The notes under the pieces were generated by a model. The model was not told the origin of the DNA. It was given only the letters and a program-made list of their open reading frames with translations, and made no database searches. A program made the position numbers and the translations under genes. A DNA stretch of 64,000 nucleotides from Moringa oleifera (Eukaryota > Streptophyta > Magnoliopsida > Brassicales > Moringaceae), in contig JAJFZO010000094.1 of NCBI GenBank assembly GCA_021397835.1, positions 2,210,501 through 2,274,500 on the forward strand, read 5' to 3'. Of this stretch, positions 1-10,901 are shown one piece after another (the first letter of the stretch is position 1; each line of letters starts with the position of its first letter).

Positions 1-3000
1 CTGGAGAAAGGCATTAGCTGTTTGGCCGTTGTGTTATTGCATTCATACACCTATCCGGAGCATGAAATCTCTGTGCGAAAGTTGGCATTAGACTTGGGTT
101 TTAGACATGTCTCATTGTCTTCTGCATTGACTCCTATGGTTCGAGCTGTTCCTCGTGGTCTAACAGCCTCTGTGGATGCCTATCTTACCCCTGTTATTAA
201 AGAGTATTTTTCGGGGTTCGTATCCAAGTTTGACGAAGGGCTGGGAAAGGTGAATGTTTTATTCATGCAGTCAGATGGAGGACTTGCACCAGAAAGTAGA
301 TTTTCAGGACACAAAGCAGTTTTATCTGGTCCTGCAGGCGGAGTTGTTGGTTACTCACAGACTCTTTTTGGGCTTGAAACAGACAAACCTTTAATAGGGT
401 TTGACATGGGTGGTACATCAACTGATGTCAGCCGCTATGCTGGAAGTTACGAACAAGTTCTAGAAACCCAGATTGCAGGTGCTATTATCCAAGCACCTCA
501 GCTTGACATAAACACTGTTGCTGCTGGCGGTGGATCGAAGTTGAAGTTCCAATTTGGAGCTTTCCGGGTGGGTCCAGAATCAGTGGGTGCCCACCCTGGT
601 CCAGTTTGTTACCGGAAAGGAGGGGAGTTGGCAGTTACAGATGCAAACCTGATTTTAGGGTTTGTTATCCCAGATTATTTCCCATCCATCTTTGGACCCA
701 ATGAAGATCAACCCTTAGATATCAAGGCAACAAGAGAAGAATTTGGGAAGCTTGCAAAGCAATTAAATTCCTACAGAAAGAGCCAGGATCCATCTGCAAA
801 GGACATGACAGTGGAGGAGATTGCGCTGGGATTTGTAAATGTAGCTAATGAGACAATGTGCCGGCCAATACGGCAATTAACAGAGATGAAGGGCCATGAA
901 ACAAAGAACCATGCCCTTGCATGCTTTGGAGGGGCTGGACCCCAGCATGCCTGCGCTATAGCTCGTTCATTGGGTATGAAAGAAGTTCTCATTCACAGAT
1001 TCTGTGGGATCTTAAGTGCTTATGGCATGGGATTGGCTGATGTTGTTGAAGAAGCACAAGAGCCATATTCTGCGGTTTATGGTCCAGTAACTGCTGCCGA
1101 GGCCTCTTGTAGAGAAGCTGTGTTACTGAAGCAAGTGAAGCAGAAGCTGCAAGAGCAAGGTTTTAGAGAGGAAAATATCGCTACTGAGACATATCTAAAT
1201 TTGAGGTATGAAGGTACTGATACAGCAATCATGGTAAATAGACGAATCACTGAAGATGGATCAGGAAGCGACTATGCTGCTGAATTCAGGAAGCTGTTCA
1301 GGCAGGAGTATGGATTTGAACTTCAGAACAGGAATATCCTTATATGTGATGTGAGAATTCGTGGTATAGGAGTCACTAATATACTGAAGCCAAAGTCCCT
1401 AGAGCCTGCCCTTGGTGGTCCTAAAGTTGAAGGTCAGTACAAAGTTTATTTCATGAATGGATGGCATGACACTCCATTGTTCAAGCTTGAGAATCTGGGG
1501 TATGGGCATGTCATTCCTGGCCCTGCAATCATTATGAATGGGAACAGTACAGTGATAGTAGAACCTAATTGTAAAGCTATTATCACCAAATATGGCAACA
1601 TCAGAATTGAAATCGAGTCTACTTTAAGCACTGTGCAAGTTACAGAAAATGTTGCAGATGTTGTGCAACTCTCAATCTTCAATCATAGGTTTATGGGGAT
1701 AGCTGAACAAATGGGAAGGACCCTACAGAGAACTTCTATATCAACAAATATCAAGGAGCGGCTGGATTTTTCTTGTGCTCTCTTTGGTCCTGATGGGGGA
1801 CTGGTTGCCAATGCCCCTCATGTCCCAGTGCATTTAGGAGCTATGTCCAGTACAGTTCAGTGGCAGCTCAAGTACTGGGGTGACAAGTTAAATGAAGGAG
1901 ATGTCTTGGTCACCAATCATCCTAGTGCTGGTGGCAGCCATCTGCCAGATATAACTGTGATTACACCTGTTTTTGATAATCAGAAACTGGTATTTTTTGT
2001 TGCTAGTAGAGGCCATCATGCAGAGATTGGGGGAATTACTCCTGGAAGCATGCCGCCTTTTTCAAAGTACATCTGGGAGGAAGGAGCTGCAATAAAAGCA
2101 TTTAAGCTTGTAGAAAGGGGGATATTTCAGGAAGAAGGAATCATCAAATTGCTTCAATTCCCTTGTTCTGATCAATCAACTCATGCAATCCCAGGAACAC
2201 GTCGACTTCAAGATAACTTATCAGATCTTCGAGCACAAGTTGCTGCTAACCAGAGGGGAATTTTCCTTATCAAAGAGCTTATTGAGCAGTACGGTTTGGA
2301 TACTGTACAGGCTTACATGACCTATGTGCAGCTTAATGCAGAAGAAGCAGTCAGAGAAATGCTGAAGTCTGTTGCTGCTAGAGTTTCTTCTCAGTCAGCA
2401 AAGCTTGGAGAAAGATTCATAACTATAGAAGAAGAGGATTACATGGATGATGGGTCTGTTATTCATCTCAAACTTACAATTGATTCTGGTAAAGGAGAAG
2501 CAACTTTTGATTTTAGTGGGACAAGCCCAGAAGTTTATGGGAATTGGAATGCTCCAGAGGCAGTCACTGCTGCCGCGGTCATATACTGCCTCCGCTGCCT
2601 GGTGGATGTTGATATTCCTCTTAATCAGGGTTGTTTAGCTCCTGTTAAAATTTATATTCCGCCGGGCTCATTCCTCTCACCAAGCGATAAAGCTGCTGTT
2701 GTGGGAGGCAATGTTCTTACAAGTCAGAGAATAACTGATGTTATACTTACCGCATTTCAGGCCTGTGCCTGTTCTCAGGGTTGTATGAATAATCTCACTT
2801 TTGGGGATGATACTTTCGGTTATTATGAAACAATTGGAGGTGGTAGCGGGGCAGGTCCCTCTTGGGATGGAACTAGTGGGATCCAGTGCCATATGACCAA
2901 TACTCGTATGACTGATCCAGAGATTTTTGAGCAGAGATATCCTGTTATTTTGCATAAGTTTGGACTTAGAGGGAACAGTGGGGGAGCTGGATTGCATAGA

Positions 3001-3249
3001 GGGGGTGATGGGCTTGTGAGAGAGATAGAGTTTACGCGTCCAGTTGTGGTGAGCATTCTCTCAGAGAGGCGGGTACATGCACCTCGAGGCTTGAAAGGAG
3101 GGAAGGATGGAGCTTGTGGAGCTAATTACCTTATTATGAAAGATGAACGAAGAATCTACTTGGGAGGTAAGAATACAGTGAAGGTGCAGACTGGGGAGAT
3201 TCTTCAGATTTTAACCCCTGGTGGTGGCGGATGGGGTTCTTCTTGTTAA
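1..3249 (+). CDS. OXP1: 5-oxoprolinase, 3' part (start lies before the window)
   Basis: ATP-dependent cytosolic enzyme opening 5-oxoproline to glutamate in the gamma-glutamyl/glutathione recycling pathway. The frame is open from base 1, so the true start is upstream; plant OXP1 is about 1266 residues, so roughly 185 N-terminal residues are missing. Seen: hydantoinase A/oxoprolinase half (bases 1 to about 1600) with the glycine-rich ATP-site motif GFDMGGTSTDVSR near 400-440 and the AAGGGSKL stretch near 520; then a hydantoinase B half (about 1665-3230) beginning LSIFNHRFMGIAEQMGRTLQ and ending in a glycine-rich TPGGGGWG tail just before the TAA. There is no intron in more than 3.2 kb, as in Arabidopsis OXP1. 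No stops or frameshifts are seen, so this is very probably a functional gene. Confidence 0.96.
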   Translation: MEKGISCLAVVLLHSYTYPEHEISVRKLALDLGFRHVSLSSALTPMVRAVPRGLTASVDAYLTPVIKEYFSGFVSKFDEGLGKVNVLFMQSDGGLAPESRFSGHKAVLSGPAGGVVGYSQTLFGLETDKPLIGFDMGGTSTDVSRYAGSYEQVLETQIAGAIIQAPQLDINTVAAGGGSKLKFQFGAFRVGPESVGAHPGPVCYRKGGELAVTDANLILGFVIPDYFPSIFGPNEDQPLDIKATREEFGKLAKQLNSYRKSQDPSAKDMTVEEIALGFVNVANETMCRPIRQLTEMKGHETKNHALACFGGAGPQHACAIARSLGMKEVLIHRFCGILSAYGMGLADVVEEAQEPYSAVYGPVTAAEASCREAVLLKQVKQKLQEQGFREENIATETYLNLRYEGTDTAIMVNRRITEDGSGSDYAAEFRKLFRQEYGFELQNRNILICDVRIRGIGVTNILKPKSLEPALGGPKVEGQYKVYFMNGWHDTPLFKLENLGYGHVIPGPAIIMNGNSTVIVEPNCKAIITKYGNIRIEIESTLSTVQVTENVADVVQLSIFNHRFMGIAEQMGRTLQRTSISTNIKERLDFSCALFGPDGGLVANAPHVPVHLGAMSSTVQWQLKYWGDKLNEGDVLVTNHPSAGGSHLPDITVITPVFDNQKLVFFVASRGHHAEIGGITPGSMPPFSKYIWEEGAAIKAFKLVERGIFQEEGIIKLLQFPCSDQSTHAIPGTRRLQDNLSDLRAQVAANQRGIFLIKELIEQYGLDTVQAYMTYVQLNAEEAVREMLKSVAARVSSQSAKLGERFITIEEEDYMDDGSVIHLKLTIDSGKGEATFDFSGTSPEVYGNWNAPEAVTAAAVIYCLRCLVDVDIPLNQGCLAPVKIYIPPGSFLSPSDKAAVVGGNVLTSQRITDVILTAFQACACSQGCMNNLTFGDDTFGYYETIGGGSGAGPSWDGTSGIQCHMTNTRMTDPEIFEQRYPVILHKFGLRGNSGGAGLHRGGDGLVREIEFTRPVVVSILSERRVHAPRGLKGGKDGACGANYLIMKDERRIYLGGKNTVKVQTGEILQILTPGGGGWGSSC

Positions 3250-4559
3250 TTCTCTGAGTGACAAACTGTTGCGTGGGAGATCTGATCATCATGGTGAGTT
3301 TGCGTTCCCAAAATTTACCCTGATTTCCATCTTTTTCGGTAGTTTTCTGTGGTATAATTTGGATATCTCTTGTTCAGTGTTATTTTAGATCTCAATGATT
3401 AAATTTTTGTCATCATTTGATGATTTTGGCTTTCATAACGAAAGAAGAAGCTTAAATGATGTTCATGTTTCCAAATTTTTCGATTTAAAATCACCGACTA
3501 TGACAGCTTTAAGTGCATCTTATTTTCACATCAACCAGGAGTTCAACTGATTTTCTTGCTAAATTCAATTGCATTGTATTATCAATTTCTAGGAAATATA
3601 TTTCATCGGTTTCTAGTAACAGAGACTAGCCAATCTTTCGATTGTGACAATTTTAACTTTTCTCGTATAGAAGTCTTGTAAAGTTTGATGTTGGTCATAG
3701 GTGGCATACCACAAGGTGTAACTGTTGTATTTGTTAATAATGGATAATTATACTTTTGTGGTTTGCAGTCATTGGTAACCAACAAATTGGGTTGGCCTGG
3801 CATCTTCCTTCTCTCATGTTTGCTAAGCATTTAAGTGTGCGACAGATGAGAATGAACATAATCTACTTTCCGGTTGCCTTTTCCAGGTTGGTGGGAGTGG
3901 GTTCAAGACATTTGTGGAAGATGCACCCTATCCCCCTTTTTAAAATATGTTTTTTAATTTTTTTAAAAATAAAATTTCTCTATATTCCATATGAATAATT
4001 GAGTGTAATCCTTTTGAATACATGTAATCACTTTGAAGAAAATGATGGGTCATCTGCTGAGTACAGACCATAATCAATTGGCAGCTTTTCATTTCAATTT
4101 AGAGTACTACAAGCTGATAAACTTCCATGCAGGGTTGCAACATTTTTCTGTAGATTAACTTAGAATTTACTGTGTAATGTGTGAAAATGTATATCCATAC
4201 TACGAAAGATAACAATGCACTTACCACCCCGGTGTAATCAACCAAGATCAGTTCCATTATTGGACTATGGACTATGAAATAGAAGGTTAGCTTTTGGGTT
4301 TAAGGTGTGGTCCATGCAACAAAATGTTCATATGACAAATATTTTAAATTAGTATTTTATGCATTTCTTATTGTTCTGATTATTGTTATTGTTATCAAAC
4401 AAGTTTCAGTGAAATTTGGGCTTTGATAAATTTTTCTTCAGTTAAGTTTTATTTAATCCCATAATTATCAGCATCTAGTTCTTGAAAAGAGTATTCAGTG
4501 TTTGTTAAATAGGCATTATTGATATGAGAAAAGGTAAGGTGGGTCTTTCCTAAAGTTTC
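3250..4559 (+). other. OXP1 3' UTR and downstream spacer, with a possible 3' UTR intron
   Basis: Non-coding AT-rich DNA after the OXP1 stop. A good donor (ATG|GTGAGT, intron from 3294) and a pyrimidine-rich acceptor (TTTGCAG ending 3768) would make a 475-base intron in the 3' UTR. A short open frame at 3756-3998 has no family resemblance and I do not treat it as a gene. Nothing else is recognisable before the LINE. Confidence 0.4.
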
Positions 4560-4664
4560 TCTCTAATTTGAGTTGGTGTCATCTAAGTCTTTCTCCTTTA
4601 GATCAGCTTTGGTCTTGGTTAGTCAAGTTTTGTGATGTCTTTGTAGGTTGCCCCTCATCTTTCT

Positions 4665-4685
4665 CCCCCCCCCCCCCCCCCCCCC
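4665..4685. repeat. 21-base poly(C) tract
   Basis: An uninterrupted run of C (poly-G on the other strand) about 80 bases upstream of the LINE ORF1 start. It may be part of the pyrimidine-rich LINE 5' UTR. Length is likely unstable and error-prone in sequencing. Confidence 0.9.
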
Positions 4686-4766
4686 TCAACATTTCTCTTC
4701 ATAATCTTTTGACTTTGTGTAGCTTATCTCTTTTATTGGTGTCTCGGTTCTGAATTGTTGTGTCGA

Positions 4767-5589
4767 ATGGAGGAAGATATGACTCAATTATGGAACAAGT
4801 TAAGGCTAACAAATGAAGAGGCAGCAGATGTAGCCAGTTTTTATAGAAAAGGCAGTACAATTTGAAAGTAATGAAATTCGTTCTCTCAAAAAATTGGAAG
4901 CTTTCCAATGGCCTGAAGATCCACGAGGTGGGTGAGCAAGCTTATGTCTTCAATTTTGAAGTCCTCTGGAAAAAGAGAGGGAGGGTGGTGGTACGAAAAC
5001 TTTGGTATTTCAATAAGTCTTTAGTTGTTTTTAAAGATCTCGAGTACCAACCTTTTCCTGATAGTTCTTTGATGACTTAGTACTAGTTATGACTCCAATT
5101 TTATTGACTTCCTTTTACTTTTTATGAATGTCACTATTGGAACACTTTTTAGAGAAATCATAGGAGATGTCTAGGAGGTTGACGTGATCAAAGATTAGAT
5201 TGTGTTCGATAACTGGATGCATATTCGGGTCCATGTTAATCTCCAAAAGCCCATTGAGAAGGTGCTATCGGATTATCATTCCTGAAAATCAGAAGCATGT
5301 GTTGTTCTTTAAATGTGAGCGTTTGCCGAATATATGCTATGCTTGTGGTAAACTAAACCATGTGGAACAAGACTGCCTACTTTATCTCAAGAAGCAAAAG
5401 GAACTTTGCTGTTGCCAAAAGGAGTTTGGATCGTGGATTGGGGTAGACGAGCCACCTTTTTTTGATCCACAATGGTGCATATACATTCTTGACAGGCCAA
5501 TCCAGACAGTGATGTACCGACGTAGTGATGGTAGCAATTGCCAAAGATCCCAACGAAATGGATCTAGGTCCAAAACCGATGTGTTTTAA
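4767..5589 (+). pseudogene. LINE ORF1 remnant (DUF4283 + CCHC zinc knuckle)
   Basis: Nucleic-acid-binding ORF1 product of a plant LINE, broken. A start at 4767 gives MEEDMTQLWNKLRLTNEEA, typical of these ORF1 openings, but hits TGA at 4863. The frame then shifts to one beginning KFVLSKNWKLSNG and running to 5080, which looks like DUF4283, and again to the 5200-5589 segment. That segment holds a perfect CX2CX4HX4C knuckle (bases 5335-5376, CYACGKLNHVEQDC). At least two frame changes and an internal stop exclude function. Confidence 0.75.
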
Positions 5590-6169
5590 AAAAATTCTGA
5601 GTAGGGATCCACATTCAACCTACACAACCATATTAGTGGCATTAGAAAGGGTATGGCTACGGAGTCTTATAAGGAAAATTCTAATAATGTGGAGCTTGTC
5701 AAGGCTCTGATTTTGCATGTATTCACGTCGTCTATAAATATAAGGAAAATGATGTCAATCCCGACTGCCCTTATGCAGCATAAGTTGTCCTTCACCCATT
5801 TGCATGACAATAGGACCTAGTCACCAATCTTCATGCACCCATATGTTAAGGTGGCATAATAAAATCATATAATCGTTGCATCTATTCCTAGTGATCTGGT
5901 TCCTTCTCAAGGAAAGAATCAAAGACCAGAATCTGAATGAAAAGGGTTCATAAGGGACAAAGGTAATGCCCCTAAGGCTACATTGAACAAGCATCCTCTA
6001 ATGGCTAGGCATGCCTTAAGCATCCTACATGATACCACAATGTTCTAGGCAAAGAGACTGCATATTGACAATGAGAATGTGACAACTACATTACTCTTTT
6101 TATCGAGGAGGTTGGGGAAAGGCTAGCCCTGCTCGCCATCATGAGTTGTATAACCTAGAATTATTAAGA

Positions 6170-9100
6170 TATAAGGGCCCTTGGGTTAGCTTAGGAGTTA
6201 ACCCGACTAGTTAGATGATTTAATTCCCTTGTGGTTTTCCTTAGTGAAACTAGGAGATCACTATAAAAAATGGAGCTCATAATGGTGGAACTTTATGGCT
6301 GATTTTTTCAAGTGTAGGCTAAAGTAGAGAGTTGGCTCTTTTATAAAATGAAGCAGTGCAGGCAGGTTACTCTAAGACCTTTTTTCAGGAATCATATAGA
6401 TTTTGATGTCCTTGGATTACATCTCTTTCTACTATGGAGATTCATTGGTTTCTATGGGCATTCACAAACAGTATGTACAGAGGCCCTATCTCAAGATGAA
6501 AAATGGGGAGGCTGCCCTTGACCTCAGAGTCAAATTGATAGCATTACCAAAGCCTTAACAGACTGTGACTTATGGGCAATCTTATTCTCTGGATCCAGAT
6601 TTATCTGGTCAAGAGTCTCATGCATAACTCTTATTCAAGAAAGGTTGGACAGAAGGTTAGCCAACCAAGCATGGCTGGATCTATTTTCTGAAACTTATGA
6701 GAATCATCTCCCTGCTACTACTTCGAATCACTTGCCTATATTTTTCTCCAACAGTCATGCCAAGGCCACATCTCGTCGTAAGCTCATTGGATTCGAAAAC
6801 ATGTGGTTACTGCACTTCAACAGCGAAAACATTGTCACCATCAGTTGGGGTACCACTAGACCGTCTCAATGGATGATATCAAACAAAAAGCTAATCAATG
6901 TGGCAAAGCCCTCTTAAAATGGAGTCAAGAGTGTCTTTGGTAATATTCTTTATCAAATAAGGAAACAACAAGATGAACTAGAGAGGCCACTACTCAATAG
7001 GACAGAGGGTGATGTGTCGTTGAGGTTGAAAGAAGAGATCATATGGCGATAAAACACACAAAACACTTGGCTTCTCGCGGGGCGAGGGAGGGGGGGTGGG
7101 GGTGGGTGACAAAAATGCCAAATTCTTTCATTCTTCGGGATCTAAACGGTGAAGGACAAACCACATCTCTAGAATACAGGGAATGGGTATATTCTAAGAC
7201 AGGGATTGTAGAGGTGTTCATGGTATATTTCTCAAAAATTTTCTCCTCATCTAATGCTACAAGGATGACCAGGGTTTGTTAAAATATATGGGGTAGGCTT
7301 CTAAGTCCCATGAAAGAGCTATTGCTGCTAAGCTACATAGCGAACGAAGTTTTTATAGGCTCTAAAACAAGTGGCACCCAGTAAAGCCTCACGATCGGGT
7401 GGGCTGAATGCGTTGTTCCACCAAAAGTATTGAAAAATTGTGGGTAAGGACATTACTAAAATAATAGGTGATGTTCTTAACAAGGGCCTATCCTTGGCAA
7501 ATAAATCAGACTTATATAGCCTTGATCCCAAGAATACAAGATCCTACTTAGTCAAAAGATTATAAGCTTATCAGTTTATGCAATATTCTGTATAAGCTTG
7601 TGTTAAGAGTCCTCGCAAACTATTTGAAGGATGTCACCCCATCTGTTATTAGCAACACCCAATCTGCATTCAATCAGGACAGTATAATTTTTGACAATAG
7701 TAATGTATCCTATGAGACAATCCATTCCATGAAGCTAAGGCAACATGGATCTCAAGGATAGTTAGCTCTCAAGCTGGACATGAGCAAGGCTTATGATATG
7801 ATAGAATAGACTTTCGTGAAAGAAATCATGAAAACTATAAACTTCCCACACTAATGTGGATTAAATTGATAATGAAGTGAATTACATAGGTTTGTTACTC
7901 TATCCTGATTAATAGTCAGAATCATGGTCAATTGACACCATCAAGAGAACTGAAGCAGGGTGATCCTCTCTTTCCCTACCTCTTCCCACTATCTGTTGAG
8001 GGCTTGTCATTGCTACTCACTCAAGCAAAAGCTATAGGACAAATCCGAGGTGTTGCAACTGCACGCAGTGGATTAAAGCTTATTTAACTTTTATTTGTTG
8101 ATGACTATCTCATTTTTTTAAAGGCCCAAAAAGAGGAATACGAAGTTGGTTTGGATATTTTGAAGACATGCGAGCTGACTTTTGGACAACTAGTCAAGTT
8201 GGACAAAGCAAGGATATTTTTTTATGTTGAATGTTAACATGGGGCACCAAGAGGTGTTGTAGCAACAATCTGGTGTCTTGAGGGATTTCCTTCAAGAACC
8301 TTACCTCGACATCCCTATGATCATGGGTCAATCCAGGAAAAAAGAAACTTATCAAACTTAAACCCTATTTCTAATCCAAGCTAGAAGCATGGAAGGTGAA
8401 GTTACAATCCCAAGCAAGTAGAGGTGTGCTCCCAATATTAATCGCCTAAGCCATCCCAACCTACATTATAAGCTGTTTTCTTGGCAGGATATTGATGAGG
8501 AGATAAGAGTTCAACCAAAACAATACATTGGAAGTCTTGGGGTGCCTTTTGCACATCTAAACTTAATGAAGGAATGGGTTTCAAAGATTTGAAGCCTTTT
8601 AACATGGTCCTCCTTGGGAAGCAGTGATGGAATCGCAAGCTTTTGTCATTGTAAGTCAACTAAGTAGGGCCTTTTGAATTGAATCTTAAGTAGTCTATCA
8701 GTGGTGTGAAGTGGCTTTTCCCCTTTTCAGTGTAGGAGCGAAAGATTAATTAAAGAATCTCTTTGCTTTAAAGTTTCATAAGAAAAGTACTTCCCTTATG
8801 CTAATCCTTTAATAGTGCCACAAAAAGACATGAGTTCAAATGTTTCGCAAAGTTTACTAAAGCGAAGAGCAGTGATCTACGATGGTGAGCGATGAAAATC
8901 AGGGATGGAACTTAACTAGATGTTTGGTGGGATAATTAGGTTCCGAGGTTTCTAGCTTTACGAATAACATCCCTCACAAAGGTGCCACCCTCACATATGC
9001 TGATGAGGAGGCTGATCAATCCTATCATTAGAACTTGGGTGGTTACATTTTCTATACTGGAACTGTTTGAACCAGAGGTTAGTAAGGCCATCCTTAACAT

Positions 9101-9990
9101 ACCACTCAGTCATTTCTCGATGAAAAACATCCTAGTATGGCCTGACAGCAAAATTGGGGCTCACACGATTAAGGCTGGATATTACACAACCAGTAGGCTG
9201 CTTGGCAAAACTGTCTCTTGTCTTAACTCTAAACCTGTACTTTGGCATGCTATATGGAAAGCAAAGGTCCCTCTAAGTGTCCAACTCTTTGCATGGCCAT
9301 TGCTTCAAGGCTTTTACCGACCATATCAATGCTTGCTGATCAAGGCCTTAATTAACGTCACCAACACATGCTGCATTTATAGGGAAGGTCCGGATTCCTT
9401 GCATCATATCTTCTTCAGTGTTGTCTCAGCGAAAAAGTGTGGAACGCCTTGCACCAGGGGCTGGATACTTTCCTTGAAGAGTTACCAGTCAATGAACAGT
9501 TTTGACACCAAGTTTTCACTCGCATGAATGATTTGGAATTGATGAAAATTTTCTTTATTTACTGTCAAAGTATGTGGAGGAACAGGAATACGGTCTTTTA
9601 CACAGCCAGGTCTGTAGTACCTCGATGGCCATGGTGCGTGATGCAAGATAGAAACACATAGGGATACACACAGACTCGACCCCAAAAATGGCCCAACCTA
9701 CATATTAGCAGCCTCCTCTGTTGCGTGTGATCAAACGGAATACTAACATCTCTTTTAATGCAGTAAATAACCAAGCCAGGCTAGGAGTTGTCCTTTGGGA
9801 TGATCATGTGAGAGTCATTTTATGTGCATTGTAGTGTGGCTCGAGCTTCTTCCCCTTTACAATGAACTTCTGATTATTTGACATAACCTGAAAATTGCAA
9901 TGGAGCAAGGTCATTGGCGTCTTACTGTGGAGAATAATGATATCATGACAGTCATGGAACCCAGGCCAGAACATAAGGTTTTGAATGAGT
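6170..9990 (+). pseudogene. LINE ORF2 remnant (endonuclease, RT, zf-RVT, RNase H)
   Basis: The polyprotein that nicks DNA and copies LINE RNA, heavily mutated. Endonuclease traces start near 6176 (GPLG then a LSETR-like segment) and continue through 6645-6760, where RRLANQAWLDLFSE matches the C-terminal part of LINE endonucleases. The reverse transcriptase shows LDMSKAYD (7774-7797, motif A) and FVDD (8094-8105, motif C, usually FADD). The zf-RVT domain lies about 9121-9430 (segments around LWHAIWKAKVPLSVQLFAW). An RVT_3-type RNase H trace lies about 9745-9985 (LGVVLWDDHVRV). Frames change repeatedly and stops are frequent. Confidence 0.75.
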
Positions 9991-10020
9991 GAAGGGTACC
10001 TTTATAAGTATCCAGAACCT

Positions 10021-10772
10021 GGTCCTTCATTGTTAAGCTTGCTTATTCCTTCATATACCTAGACATGTAATAGGTTTAAGGTTTACTCATAACTTAGTCC
10101 GTTTACCCATCAATTTATGAACCCACGAAGTTTGAATTAATACATTATCAGATTTTTTCTGTAATCCTGATACATTTTAAAGTATTAATACATATATATA
10201 TTTAAAAAAATAGATATTATTGATATAACGATAAATTTTTAATTATTTATGTAGCAACACCAATTTTATGAGTATTTAAATATTTTAAAACTGACAATCT
10301 TATAAAACTGTTACCAATACAAAAGAAGTCATGCTTGCATCTGGTTTCTATTAGATAATAAAGAAAAAAGATAGAACATCCTAGAAAAATAATGGAGTGA
10401 ATGAAACAGACAAGATGTTAATAATCAAATAATTAATTATTTAAATGATTTTTTTTTTAAAACCATGACTTGTTCATAAATGTGCATTTTGCAAAAGAAG
10501 CAAAAAACTTAAGGTTATAAAAGAATCAGGAAAATAAAAAATAATGAAATAAAGAAGACTTTTTTTAAAAAATGCAAAATTTACCTATTAAATTTGGTCC
10601 AAGTCGTCAAAAATATCAGCACCATTTTCTTAATCAAACAAAGCGCGAATTTTGAAATTTCTTTTAATACGTAAGTAAGAGGCTAACCGCCCCTGGATTG
10701 GGATTGGGGCTGGTGGGGCATGGCTTGCCGGGACGAAACGGGACTCCGTTTTATCTAAGGCCTAAGCATCAT
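10021..10772. other. Spacer upstream of TERT, no gene seen
   Basis: AT-rich DNA with short A/T runs up to about 10640, then a more GC-rich 130-base stretch that is probably the proximal TERT promoter. No ORF or repeat of note. Confidence 0.5.
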
Positions 10773-10778
10773 CACGTG
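10773..10778 (+). promoter_or_regulatory. CACGTG G-box upstream of TERT
   Basis: A palindromic CACGTG, the core bound by plant bZIP and bHLH factors, lies 124 bases before the TERT start codon in the GC-richer proximal region. Only the sequence match is seen; use by TERT is inferred. Confidence 0.35.
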
Positions 10779-10830
10779 TGTTCAGTCAAACCAGTACGTG
10801 CGATACATTCACCACTTTCCAACTTTTGAA

Positions 10831-10833
<3 letters not shown>

Positions 10834-10870
<37 letters not shown>
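10834..10870 (+). repeat. (CT)n microsatellite in the TERT 5' leader
   Basis: About 18 CT units ending 31 bases before the TERT ATG. CT-rich tracts are common in plant 5' UTRs and core promoters, so this may lie in the transcribed leader. Confidence 0.9.
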
Positions 10871-10873
<3 letters not shown>

Positions 10874-10901
10874 CTCTTCTCTGCGTACAGAAAATTCGGA
10901 A

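Larger units (their letters stand above)
4560..10020 (+). mobile_element. Decayed L1-type LINE (non-LTR retrotransposon)
   Basis: Remnants in the order of a plant L1-like LINE: ORF1 with DUF4283-like region and CCHC knuckle (4767-5589), then an apurinic-type endonuclease, reverse transcriptase, zf-RVT and RNase H remnants (6170-9990). All frames carry multiple stops and frameshifts, so it is long dead. The 5' edge is set loosely before the ORF1 start and the 3' edge after the RNase H remnant; I did not find convincing target-site duplications or a clean poly(A) tail. It sits between OXP1 and TERT, both of which are intact. Confidence 0.8.

Noticed and set aside
771..3056. Several - strand frames opposite OXP1
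   Set aside because: Shadows of the conserved + strand coding sequence; no family resemblance.
4568..4753. 61-residue frame with a proline run
   Set aside because: Produced by the 21-base poly(C) tract.
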